Part shown: positions 30,916 through 37,633 of the stretch, piece after piece
Layout: every line of letters starts with the position of its first letter
How positions within the stretch are numbered: the first letter of the stretch is position 1
Position numbers and translations under genes: made by a program
The notes under the pieces: generated by a model
Told to the model about the DNA's origin: nothing
The model's database searches: none
What the model saw: the letters and a program-made list of their open reading frames with translations, nothing else
From: Planctomycetota bacterium
Lineage (GTDB): Bacteria > Planctomycetota > PLA2
Assembly: GCA_021776735.1 (NCBI GenBank)
Contig: JAJFFH010000035.1
Location: 1-37,633, forward strand
Reading direction: 5' to 3'
DNA length: 37,633 nt

Positions 30916-32106
30916 ATGTCGTTTTCGTTTTTTGTCCTCGGATTTCTCGTTGGCCCCAACGTCCTCTGGTGGGTCTGGGCGGACCGCCGCCTGCGTGGCC
31001 GCCCGCGATTCCGCACCGCCCTTGCCGTGTTCATGGCACCTCAGGTCGCCATGGTCGCGTGGATCATGCTGCACCCCGAAACCGCCCGCAACGCGCACGC
31101 GTTCCTGCCCGAATGGTGGATGGTCCTGACCTACGTATGGCACCTGCTGGTCATGCCATTCGTGCTTGTGTCACTTCTTCTTCTTGGTCTGTTCCGACTC
31201 GGATGCAGCGTACGGACGGCGATCTCTTCGAAGTCGCCTGCGGAGCCCGAGCCCCAAGAACCCGACGAGCAAGACACGGTCAAACATCGCCGTCCGTTCC
31301 TGAAGGCTGCCGTGGCTGCCGTTCCTCCCCTGGCGGCGGGACTCGGGATGCTGGCTTCGTTTCCGCGGCTGCATTCGTTTGCGAGCCGGACGCTGGAGGT
31401 TCCGCTCTCGGCTCTTCCGCCCGCGCTGGACGGTCTCTCGATTGCGCACGTTTCGGATCTGCACTACGGCAAGTACACCGATCCGGCGATGGTGGATCGG
31501 CTTGTGGACGCGATCAACGCGATGCGGGCGGATCTGGTGTTGATGACCGGGGATCTGATCGATCTCTCGCTCGACGATCTGCCGGCGGCGCTCGCGTTCG
31601 TGAACCGGCTCGATCCGCGGGGCGGCTTGTTCTTGTGCGAGGGCAACCACGACCTGATTCACGACGGCGCGGCCTTTGCGCACGACGTTCGAGCGGCCGG
31701 TATCTCGCTTTTGCGGGACGAGTCGGCGACGGTCCTGGTGCGCGGCGAGCAGGTGCAGGTTCTGGGCGTGCGCTGGGCGCGCGCGGAGAGGAGCCGCGCG
31801 CAGTGGACGGGCAAGCTGAACGAGCAGCGCGATCCCGCGGCGTTTCCCATTCTGCTGGCGCACCATCCGCACTGTTTCGACTCTGCTCTCGACATTCCGC
31901 TGACGCTGGCGGGGCACACGCACGGCGGCCAGCTCATGCTCAACGAGCGGCTGGGGGCCGGGCCGGTGATGTTTCGCTACTGGTCGGGGCTGTATGGGGA
32001 CCAGAAGCGAGCGTTGGTTGTCTCGAACGGCGCCGGAAACTGGTTTCCGTTGCGCACGGCGGCGCCGGCGGAGGTGACGCGCGTGGTTCTCCGTTCCGTG
32101 TTGTAG
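30916..32106 (+). CDS. Membrane-anchored metallophosphoesterase (YkuE-like)
   Basis: 396 residues. About three membrane helices fill residues 3-95, then a Pro/Glu/Ala-rich linker (about 97-125) and a twin-arginine-like or membrane-close stretch (KHRRPFLKAAVAAVPPLAAGLGM). The calcineurin-type phosphoesterase follows with SDLHYGK (Asp181, His183), MTGDLID (Asp213), CEGNHD (Asn244, His245) and later LAGHTHGGQ. These are all the dinuclear metal ligands of the family. Homologs such as YkuE act on lipid or nucleotide phosphoesters at the membrane; the substrate here is unknown. Two inverted 12-mers (31212 and 31286) lie in the linker. Its stop TAG forms part of the -10 box of the next gene. Confidence 0.88.
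   Translation: MSFSFFVLGFLVGPNVLWWVWADRRLRGRPRFRTALAVFMAPQVAMVAWIMLHPETARNAHAFLPEWWMVLTYVWHLLVMPFVLVSLLLLGLFRLGCSVRTAISSKSPAEPEPQEPDEQDTVKHRRPFLKAAVAAVPPLAAGLGMLASFPRLHSFASRTLEVPLSALPPALDGLSIAHVSDLHYGKYTDPAMVDRLVDAINAMRADLVLMTGDLIDLSLDDLPAALAFVNRLDPRGGLFLCEGNHDLIHDGAAFAHDVRAAGISLLRDESATVLVRGEQVQVLGVRWARAERSRAQWTGKLNEQRDPAAFPILLAHHPHCFDSALDIPLTLAGHTHGGQLMLNERLGAGPVMFRYWSGLYGDQKRALVVSNGAGNWFPLRTAAPAEVTRVVLRSVL
31212..31223 (+). repeat. 12-mer ACGGACGGCGAT, intragenic
   Basis: An exact copy in the linker of the metallophosphoesterase, read as V-R-T-A-I, context AGCGTACGGACGGCGAT. The inverted partner starts 62 nt later. Confidence 0.9.
31286..31297 (-). repeat. 12-mer ACGGACGGCGAT (inverted), intragenic
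   Basis: ATCGCCGTCCGT on the plus strand, read as H-R-R-P-F at the end of the linker. With the copy at 31212 it forms an inverted pair separated by 62 nt, able to make a 12-bp stem in the mRNA or DNA. Confidence 0.9.
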
Positions 32107-32109
32107 AGT
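32104..32109 (+). promoter_or_regulatory. -10 box TAGAGT, leaderless start
   Basis: TAGAGT begins with the stop codon of the phosphoesterase gene and ends 7 nt before the ATG at 32117. There is no Shine-Dalgarno. Confidence 0.4.
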
Positions 32110-32116
32110 TGCCCCT

Positions 32117-33361
32117 ATGACCGTGGACGTATCCGACTCTCAACCCCGTCAGCATGGCGGCGCCCGCGCCGCGGGCCTGATCGAACTCGAGGACCAGTAC
32201 GCGGCGCACAACTACCACCCGCTCGACGTGGTGATCGCGCGCGCCGAGGGTTGCACGGTCTGGGATGTCGAGGGCAAGCGGTACCTCGACTTCTTGGCGG
32301 CCTACAGCGCCGTCAACCAGGGGCACAACCACCCGCGCATCGTGGCCGCGCTCAAGGCGCAGGCAGACATCCTGGCACTCACGTCGCGCGCGTTTCGCAA
32401 CGACCGGTTCGGGCCGTTTTGCGAAAAACTCTCGACGTTGACCGGCTACGGCCAGGTGCTCATGATGAACACCGGCGCCGAGGCCGTCGAGACCGCGCTC
32501 AAGGCGGCGCGCCGCTGGGGCTACCAGAAAAAGGGAGTTGCCGCAGACCACGCGGAGATCATCGTCTTCAACGAGAACTTCCACGGCCGTACGACGACGA
32601 TCGTCGGCTTTTCGACCGACGATGTCGCGCGCGGCGGATACGGGCCGTTCGCTCCGGGATTCAAGATCGTTCCGTTCGGTGACGCGGACGCCGTCGAGGC
32701 GGCGATCACCGAAAACACGGTGGCGATTCTCGCGGAGCCCGTGCAGGGTGAAGCGGGGGTCATCATTCCGCCGGCGGAGTTCTTTCCGCGCCTGCGTGCG
32801 GCGTGCGACGAGCACAACGTCTTATTGATCTGTGACGAGATCCAGTCCGGGCTCGGTCGTGCGGGCAGCCTGTTTGCCCATACGAAGTTCGGCGTGCGTG
32901 CCGACGCGGTCTGCATCGGCAAGGCGCTTTCCGGCGGTCTCTATCCGGTCTCGGCGCTGCTGGCCGACGAGCGTGTGATGAGCGTGTTCGATCCGGGCTC
33001 GCACGGTTCGACCTACGGCGGCAACCCGCTCGCGTGCGCGGTCGCCGAGGCCGCGCTCGACGTGTTGATGGACGAGGGCCTGATCGAAAGAGCGGCGGAG
33101 CTCGGCGCGCACATGAAGACACGCCTGGAAGCGATGGATTCGCCGCGCGTGAAAGAGCTGCGCTGCTTCGGCCTGTGGGCCGGCATAGAGCTGCACGAGT
33201 CGGCCGGCGGCGCCCGCAAGTACACCGAGGCGCTGAAGAGCGACGGCCTGCTGTGCAAGGAAACCCACACGCACACCATCCGCCTCGCGCCCCCGCTGAT
33301 CATCAAGAAGGACGAACTCGACGGCGCGCTGGACCTGATCGAACGTCATTTGACGAAGTAG
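32117..33361 (+). CDS. rocD: Ornithine--oxo-acid aminotransferase
   Basis: 414 residues, class-III PLP aminotransferase that moves the delta-amino group of ornithine to 2-oxoglutarate, giving glutamate semialdehyde. The PLP lysine is Lys269 in CIGKALSGGLYPVSA, and Asp240 in LICDEIQSGLGRAG binds the pyridine nitrogen. NTGAEAVETALKAAR and NENFHGRTTTIVGFS are typical of ornithine (not 4-aminobutyrate) aminotransferases, as are AAYSAVNQGHNHP and GSHGSTYGGNPLA. It is cytosolic and functions in arginine/proline metabolism. The ATG follows TAGAGT at 7 nt; no Shine-Dalgarno. A 13-bp hairpin follows the stop by 20 nt. Confidence 0.92.
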   Translation: MTVDVSDSQPRQHGGARAAGLIELEDQYAAHNYHPLDVVIARAEGCTVWDVEGKRYLDFLAAYSAVNQGHNHPRIVAALKAQADILALTSRAFRNDRFGPFCEKLSTLTGYGQVLMMNTGAEAVETALKAARRWGYQKKGVAADHAEIIVFNENFHGRTTTIVGFSTDDVARGGYGPFAPGFKIVPFGDADAVEAAITENTVAILAEPVQGEAGVIIPPAEFFPRLRAACDEHNVLLICDEIQSGLGRAGSLFAHTKFGVRADAVCIGKALSGGLYPVSALLADERVMSVFDPGSHGSTYGGNPLACAVAEAALDVLMDEGLIERAAELGAHMKTRLEAMDSPRVKELRCFGLWAGIELHESAGGARKYTEALKSDGLLCKETHTHTIRLAPPLIIKKDELDGALDLIERHLTK

Positions 33362-33381
33362 CGGCGTCCTGCGTCTGCCCG

Positions 33382-33411
33382 CCGCCATAGCTCCTAGCGG
33401 AGCTATGGCGG
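33382..33411. terminator. Perfect 13-bp hairpin after rocD
   Basis: CCGCCATAGCTCC (33382-33394), loop TAGC, GGAGCTATGGCGG (33399-33411). It lies 20 nt past the rocD stop. There is no T run after it, so it may be a factor-dependent terminator or RNA-stabilising stem. Confidence 0.5.
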
Positions 33412-33492
33412 ACAAGTCGGGTTCGGGCCGAGTTTGGGGGGGCGTCCCTGTGGATAACTTGCCGGTGAGTCGGCTGGCGGCGCTTCGACTAA

Positions 33493-33535
33493 CGAAAACC
33501 CGTTCCCGCGGATTATCGAGCCTATCGCCGTCCGT
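33493..33535 (-). repeat. Imperfect hairpin plus 12-mer element
   Basis: CGAAAACCCG (33493-33502) pairs imperfectly with CGGATTATCG (33509-33518); a 5-nt spacer then leads to ATCGCCGTCCGT (33524-33535). The layout equals that at 2961-3003. Unlike the two elements at the left end it lies 5' of a plus-strand gene and not just after a minus-strand stop. Confidence 0.7.
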
Positions 33536-33543
33536 TTGTTGTC

Positions 33544-33957
33544 TTGCGATGCATGGCCAATCTGCTTGTCGGCGTCCAAGACTCGATGTCGCTGTTGGTT
33601 CGGGTGTTGATCCTGCCCTCGCTGGTGCTGGTTGTTGTTCATGGGTATCGCCACCCTTGGGGATCGCTGACGGCGGGATGCGAAGGCATGGCGGTCGCCT
33701 GGTGCAAGAGCTACTACGAAAAGGCGGAGTATTGGAAGTACATCCGTCTTCGGTATCCGCGGACGCTGCTTGAAATGGAACAGCCGCTTGATCCGGAGGA
33801 GGATGCGTCGCCGTTTGTCCGTGTGGTTCAGGATCCGTGGGGCGGCGTGTATTGGCTCGAACACGTCGCCGAGTCGATTCGGGTGCGGTCGGCGGGGTCG
33901 GATGGGGCGTGGGACACCGAGGACGACGTGGCGTATCCACCGGGTGACGGCGAATAG
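33544..33957 (+). CDS. GspG-like domain protein with membrane anchor
   Basis: 137 residues from TTG (or 134 from ATG 33553). After one membrane segment (about residues 17-33, LLVRVLILPSLVLVVV) comes a short helical region. The C-terminal domain has the type II secretion pseudopilin GspG signature: VVQDPWGGVYWLEH, IRVRSAGSDGAWDTEDDVAYP, where the S-x-G-x-DG...T-x-DD loop binds calcium in GspG. The prepilin leader with G-F-T-L-x-E is missing, so it is not a normal pseudopilin. It may be an orphan derived from one. No neighbouring gsp genes are in the window. The stop is 16 nt before the Tricorn 2 start. Confidence 0.65.
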   Translation: MRCMANLLVGVQDSMSLLVRVLILPSLVLVVVHGYRHPWGSLTAGCEGMAVAWCKSYYEKAEYWKYIRLRYPRTLLEMEQPLDPEEDASPFVRVVQDPWGGVYWLEHVAESIRVRSAGSDGAWDTEDDVAYPPGDGE

Positions 33958-33958
33958 G

Positions 33959-33964
33959 TATAGT
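33959..33964 (+). promoter_or_regulatory. -10 box TATAGT, leaderless start of Tricorn 2
   Basis: TATAGT is 8 nt before the ATG at 33973, with TGCGTCCC between. There is no Shine-Dalgarno. It starts just after the GspG-like gene's stop. Confidence 0.45.
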
Positions 33965-33972
33965 TGCGTCCC

Positions 33973-36900
33973 ATGAGGGCGCTATTCGGTTTGTTCCTGG
34001 GAGTTTTCTGTGCGTCGGCGGCGGCCGAGGAGGTGCGGCTGGCGCTGGGGCCGGCGCTGTCGCCCGACGGCTCGACGGTGGCGTTCTCGTGGCGCGGCGA
34101 CCTGTGGTCCGTGCCTGCGGCGGGCGGCGTGGCGCGGCGGCTGACGGTGCATCCTGGGCGTGATCGCGATCCGAAGTTCTCGCCGGACGGCAAGACGCTC
34201 GCGTTCTCGAGCGACCGGTCGGGCAGCGAGCAGGTCTACCGGATGCCGGCCGATGGGCGTGGGGATCCCGAGCGCGTCACGGCGCATTCCGAGGGCAGCC
34301 GCGTGGGCGGTTGGTTTCCCGACGGCAAGGCGCTGCTGGTCTCTGGAGCGCGCGATCACTTTTGGCGCCGGGCCGGCCGGTACTTTCTGAAGCGTCTTGC
34401 GCCTGCGGCTTCGGCACCGGTCCTGTTGTTCGATGCGTACGGATCGATGGGGTCTCTGGCGCCGGACGGCCGCCACATGCTCGTCGTGCGCGAGGGTACA
34501 CGTTGGACCAGGAAGGGCTACGTCGGGCCGGGCGCGGGACAGATTTGGCAGGTCGATACCGCATCGGGGCGGTTCATGCGACTGAGCCGGGGCGAGCACG
34601 AAGAGCGCTCGCCGCTGTGGCACAAGAGCGGACGCTCGTACTACTACGTCAGCCAGGCGGACGGTACGTACAACCTGTGGCTGCACGATCTAGACACCGA
34701 TGACCGCGTGCAGCTCACGCGCTTTGACGACGACGGCGTATTGTTCCCGACGCTGTCCACGGACGGCTCGACGCTGGTCTTTCGCCGCGGCTTCGATCTG
34801 TACCGCATGGATCTTGCGCGCGGCCTCGGCCCAACCAGGATCGAGATCACCTGCCGCGGCGATGTCTACTACCCGCGCACGCGCCGCGACACGCACGTAC
34901 AGGCCACGCACGTCGCATTCACCGACGACGCGCGCGAGATCGCGTTTGTTGCGGGCGGTGACATCTGGGTCATGGACACCGAGTTGCGCGAGCCCGTGCG
35001 CGTGACCAACACAGCGGCCGAAGAGCGCGACCCGGTCTTTTCGCCCGACTTCTCGCAGCTCGTGTTCGTCAGCGACCGCGGCGGCCGTCCGGACCTGTGG
35101 GTGGCGCGCCGTGCGGACAAGAAGAACCCATGGTGGCGCAACCGCCGTTTCGAACTCACCCGGCTCACCAACGACCCGGCACCGGAATACGCCCCGCGCT
35201 TCACCCCGGACGGCCGCCTCGCGTTCACCTCGCTGCGCGGCGATCTCTGGACGATGGCGCCCGACGGAACGGACTCGCGCATCCTGCTGAAATCGTGGAA
35301 CCGGCCCTCGTACGACTTCTCGCCGGACGGCAAGTGGGTCGTCTACGCGATCGACGACGACGACTTCAACCGCGACGTCTGGGTGCGGCGCACCGACGGC
35401 TCCGGCGAACCGTTCAACATCTCGCGCCACCCGGACTACGAAGACAACCCGGTCTGGTCCCCGGACGGCCGCGTCATCGCGTTCGCCGGACAGCGCGCAC
35501 GCGACGAGTCCGATATCCATCTCGTCTACCTTCGCAAGGAGGACGACGACCGCACCAAGCGCGAGCGCACCCTTCAAAAGGCACTCGACAAGATGAAGGG
35601 CCGGCGCAAACCGGCGCCGCCCGGTGCCGCCAGGGTCGGAGGATTCTTGAAGGGACTGTTTGGCGGGAAGAACAAGAGCAAAAACAGCAAACGGACGGCG
35701 ATGTCTGGAAAAAAGCTGCCCGAGGTCAAGATCGATTTTCGCGGCATCGAGGACCGCATCCGCCGCGTGTCGATCCCGAACGCCGAAGAGACCGCGCTGA
35801 TCTGGTCACCCGACAGCAAGCGGATCGCGTTTTCCGCGACCATCGACGGCACGCAGGGGCTGTTCACGATCACGCCGCCGGACGACTTGAAACCGAAGCT
35901 GCTCGCGGCCGGCGCGAGTGGCGGCCGCTGGTTGCGCGACGGCAAAAAACCGATCGCGGGACTGTTGCGCGGCCGTCCAACGCTGATTCCAGAACGCGGG
36001 CCGCCCCAGCCGTTTGCGTTTCGCGCGCGCCAGGAGGTGAACCTTCCGCGCCGCAACGAGGCGGCGTTCCTGCAGGCGTGGCGGCTCATGCGCGACAACT
36101 TCTACGACGCGCGCATGAACAACCGCGACTGGACGGCGATCCGCAAGAAGTACCAGCCGGTCGCGGCCGGCTGCGTGAGCGCGGACGAGCTGTCGCAGGT
36201 CGTCAACATGATGCTGGGCGAGCTCAACGGTTCGCATCTCGGCTTTGCGGCGCGCGAGCCACAGTGGACAAGACCCGGCTGGCGCGAAGCAGCGTGGCAT
36301 TTCGGCGCGCGCTGGGATCCGGCGTGGCCCGGCCCGGGTCTCAAGATCCGGGACGTGATCGATCGCACGCCGGCGACCCGCGATGCAAGCCGGTTGCAGG
36401 CGGGCGAAGTCGTGCTCAAGGCCAACGGCCGCGATCTCGACCCGGCTACGGCGATCGGCATTCAGCTTCACGGCGCCGTGGACAAGGATGTGTTGTTGCG
36501 CGTGCGCGGCCACGACGGCAAGGAGCGCGACGTGTCCATCCGGCCGGTGTCGTATGGCGTTGTGCGCCGACGGCTCTACGAGCACTGGATCAAGGGCAAC
36601 CGCGAGAAGGTCGATCAGGCGTCGGGCGATCGACTCGGCTATCTGCATATCCGCAGCATGAACTGGCGCAGTTTCGAACGCTTCGAAGCCGAGCTGTACA
36701 AGGTCGGCCATAAAAAAGACGGCCTACTGATCGACGTACGGGAAAACGGCGGGGGCTTCACGACCGACCATCTGCTGACGGTCCTGACCCAACCGACGCA
36801 CGCGATCACGGTCCCGCGAGGCGGAGCCGCGGGTTATCCGCAAGGCCGCATGGTGTACGCCCGATGGAACAAGCCGGTCACCGTGTTGTGCAACCAAAAC

Positions 36901-37251
36901 AGCTTCTCGAACGCCGAGATCTTTTCGCACGCAATCAAGACCCTGAAGCGCGGCCGCCTCGTCGGCGTCCAAACCGCCGGCGGCGTGATCTCCACCGGCG
37001 GCCGAGGCATCATGGGCTTCGCGTTCCTAAGAATGCCGTTTCGCGCATGGTTCGTATCCGGCAGCGGCGAAGACATGGAACAAAACGGCGCCAAGCCGGA
37101 CATCACCATTTGGCCGGAACCGGGCGAGTGGCCGAGAGGCAGAGACCGCCAACTCCAAACCGCAGTAAGAGTCCTGCTAGACGACGTCGAAAAACACAAG
37201 GCCAGACCCCACCCCAAACTCCGCTTCCGAACCCAACGAACCCCGGATTAG
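33973..37251 (+). CDS. Secreted Tricorn protease homolog 2
   Basis: 1092 residues, with a signal peptide (MRALFGLFLGVFCASAAAEE). It has the same plan as the gene at 3739: PD40 blades with SPDG repeats (about 25-530), a basic linker (about 548-578, KNKSKNSKRTAMSGKK), a further propeller part (to about 690), the C1 helical region with GELNGSH (His755), a PDZ-like domain (LKIRDVIDRTP, about 795-850) and the S41-like core with Ser979 in NQNSFSNAEIFS and NGGGFTTD. Sequence identity with paralog 1 looks moderate, so the duplication is old. It is probably periplasmic. The linker contains an exact 12-mer at 35691. Confidence 0.9.
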   Translation: MRALFGLFLGVFCASAAAEEVRLALGPALSPDGSTVAFSWRGDLWSVPAAGGVARRLTVHPGRDRDPKFSPDGKTLAFSSDRSGSEQVYRMPADGRGDPERVTAHSEGSRVGGWFPDGKALLVSGARDHFWRRAGRYFLKRLAPAASAPVLLFDAYGSMGSLAPDGRHMLVVREGTRWTRKGYVGPGAGQIWQVDTASGRFMRLSRGEHEERSPLWHKSGRSYYYVSQADGTYNLWLHDLDTDDRVQLTRFDDDGVLFPTLSTDGSTLVFRRGFDLYRMDLARGLGPTRIEITCRGDVYYPRTRRDTHVQATHVAFTDDAREIAFVAGGDIWVMDTELREPVRVTNTAAEERDPVFSPDFSQLVFVSDRGGRPDLWVARRADKKNPWWRNRRFELTRLTNDPAPEYAPRFTPDGRLAFTSLRGDLWTMAPDGTDSRILLKSWNRPSYDFSPDGKWVVYAIDDDDFNRDVWVRRTDGSGEPFNISRHPDYEDNPVWSPDGRVIAFAGQRARDESDIHLVYLRKEDDDRTKRERTLQKALDKMKGRRKPAPPGAARVGGFLKGLFGGKNKSKNSKRTAMSGKKLPEVKIDFRGIEDRIRRVSIPNAEETALIWSPDSKRIAFSATIDGTQGLFTITPPDDLKPKLLAAGASGGRWLRDGKKPIAGLLRGRPTLIPERGPPQPFAFRARQEVNLPRRNEAAFLQAWRLMRDNFYDARMNNRDWTAIRKKYQPVAAGCVSADELSQVVNMMLGELNGSHLGFAAREPQWTRPGWREAAWHFGARWDPAWPGPGLKIRDVIDRTPATRDASRLQAGEVVLKANGRDLDPATAIGIQLHGAVDKDVLLRVRGHDGKERDVSIRPVSYGVVRRRLYEHWIKGNREKVDQASGDRLGYLHIRSMNWRSFERFEAELYKVGHKKDGLLIDVRENGGGFTTDHLLTVLTQPTHAITVPRGGAAGYPQGRMVYARWNKPVTVLCNQNSFSNAEIFSHAIKTLKRGRLVGVQTAGGVISTGGRGIMGFAFLRMPFRAWFVSGSGEDMEQNGAKPDITIWPEPGEWPRGRDRQLQTAVRVLLDDVEKHKARPHPKLRFRTQRTPD
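35691..35702 (+). repeat. 12-mer ACGGACGGCGAT, intragenic
   Basis: An exact copy in the basic linker of Tricorn 2, read as K-R-T-A-M-S. The surrounding 18 bases AGCAAACGGACGGCGATG equal those of the copy at 5488, but the frame differs (TDGD there). Confidence 0.9.
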
Positions 37252-37483
37252 TCGAGCGAGACCGCCGGTACAGAGCCAGGGAATCCTGCTGTTGTTAGCG
37301 CCGGGGGGGTGGGTTGACGCCGCGGCGTGGGGTCTCGCGGATGGTGCGTGCGGAGCAAACGGGCCGGATCTACGGCTTTCGCGCCGTGAAACGTGGCAGA
37401 ATCGTGTCCAGCTTGCGGCGCTTCAGAGTTCGTCTGCGGTCGGGTGTCCCGGTGCGTGTTGATGCCTCGCTTGGCTCGTCGAG
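37252..37483. other. Intergenic region with no recognised feature
   Basis: About 230 bases between Tricorn 2 and the truncated gene at the edge. They include a run GGGGGGG and a CCGCGGCG stretch. I see no 12-mer, hairpin or RNA gene. A small open frame on the plus strand (37314 onward) has no family signal. Confidence 0.4.
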
Positions 37484-37633
37484 CTACGGAGCGGCCAGGG
37501 CTGCGTGTGCGACTTGCGCGGCGAGCTGGGCGTAGTTGGGCTGTGTCTTGAGCAGCGCGAGGTGGTCGCGGATGTCGCGCGAAATCGTGGCCTCGTGGCG
37601 GTCGGTTCTCAGACCGATTTCGTAGTGCTTGCA
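37484..37633 (-). CDS. C-terminal end of an unknown gene, cut by the window edge
   Basis: The last 49 residues and the stop codon (37484-37486) of a minus-strand frame reach the window end: YEIGLRTDRHEATISRDIRD followed by HLALLKTQPNYAQLAAQVAHAAL. The composition is helical and amphipathic. Without the rest no family can be named. Confidence 0.45.
   Translation of the reverse strand, partial: CKHYEIGLRTDRHEATISRDIRDHLALLKTQPNYAQLAAQVAHAALAAP

Noticed and set aside
37314..37535. 73-codon plus-strand frame near the right edge
   Set aside because: Arginine/alanine-rich without family signal and it overlaps the opposite-strand gene that enters from the edge.

Overview
The window is about 37.6 kb of GC-rich, gene-dense bacterial DNA. 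Secreted beta-propeller (Tricorn) proteases, an ECF sigma factor fused to a membrane anchor and a large beta-rich exported part, a second ECF sigma with a FecR-like anti-sigma, HEAT-repeat and DUF2007 proteins, and a ResB/CcsA cytochrome c system together suggest Planctomycetota or a neighbouring lineage. This is inferred from gene content only; there is no rRNA here. No phage, transposase or CRISPR array was seen.

Layout. 1-1258: a repeat-rich accessory patch with G-rich degenerate hexamer runs, a duplicated leader hairpin and a frameshifted four-helix-bundle (S23/IVP-like) gene. 1259-3744 (minus): a lipoprotein, a small P-loop kinase and a trypsin-like lipoprotein protease. 3739-8304 (plus): Tricorn protease 1, a DppA-type D-aminopeptidase and a DUF2007 protein. 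8335-11973 (minus): a HEAT protein, a Tat-exported N4-glycosyl-asparaginase and a DUF523/TudS protein. 12088-13095: a small conserved protein, then two 280-bp tandem repeats built from fragments of the tRNA-Pro gene that ends the array. 13457-16269: an unknown secreted protein and metG. 16635-18400 (minus): an ECF sigma/anti-sigma pair. 18669-22961: ResB and CcsA with a co-transcribed secreted protein. 23082-26997: Na/Pi symporter, PhoU, a secreted metalloprotease and a histone-H1-like lysine-rich protein. 26998-29658 (minus): the ECF fusion. 29711-33361: a VOC protein, SprT-like protein, membrane metallophosphoesterase and ornithine aminotransferase. 33544-37251: a GspG-like protein and Tricorn protease 2. 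A truncated minus-strand gene enters at the right edge.

The most unusual signal is a non-palindromic 12-mer, ACGGACGGCGAT, present in 12 exact copies on both strands (about one per 3 kb) plus near-copies. It lies in intergenic DNA, just after stop codons, and inside genes in different reading frames, mostly at dispensable linkers. An extended consensus AGCRNACGGACGGCGAT fits most copies, and several are coupled to a CGAAAA...TTTTCG hairpin. It behaves like an uptake-signal or highly iterated motif rather than a protein-coding constraint. A second signal is start usage: about nine genes have a TANNNT -10 box only 6-8 nt before the start codon and no Shine-Dalgarno, which points to leaderless mRNAs, while other genes have a clear purine-rich SD.

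Functional themes are envelope proteolysis and peptide or glycopeptide breakdown (Tricorn x2, DppA, asparaginase, metalloproteases), cytochrome c maturation, phosphate uptake, and extracytoplasmic signalling.
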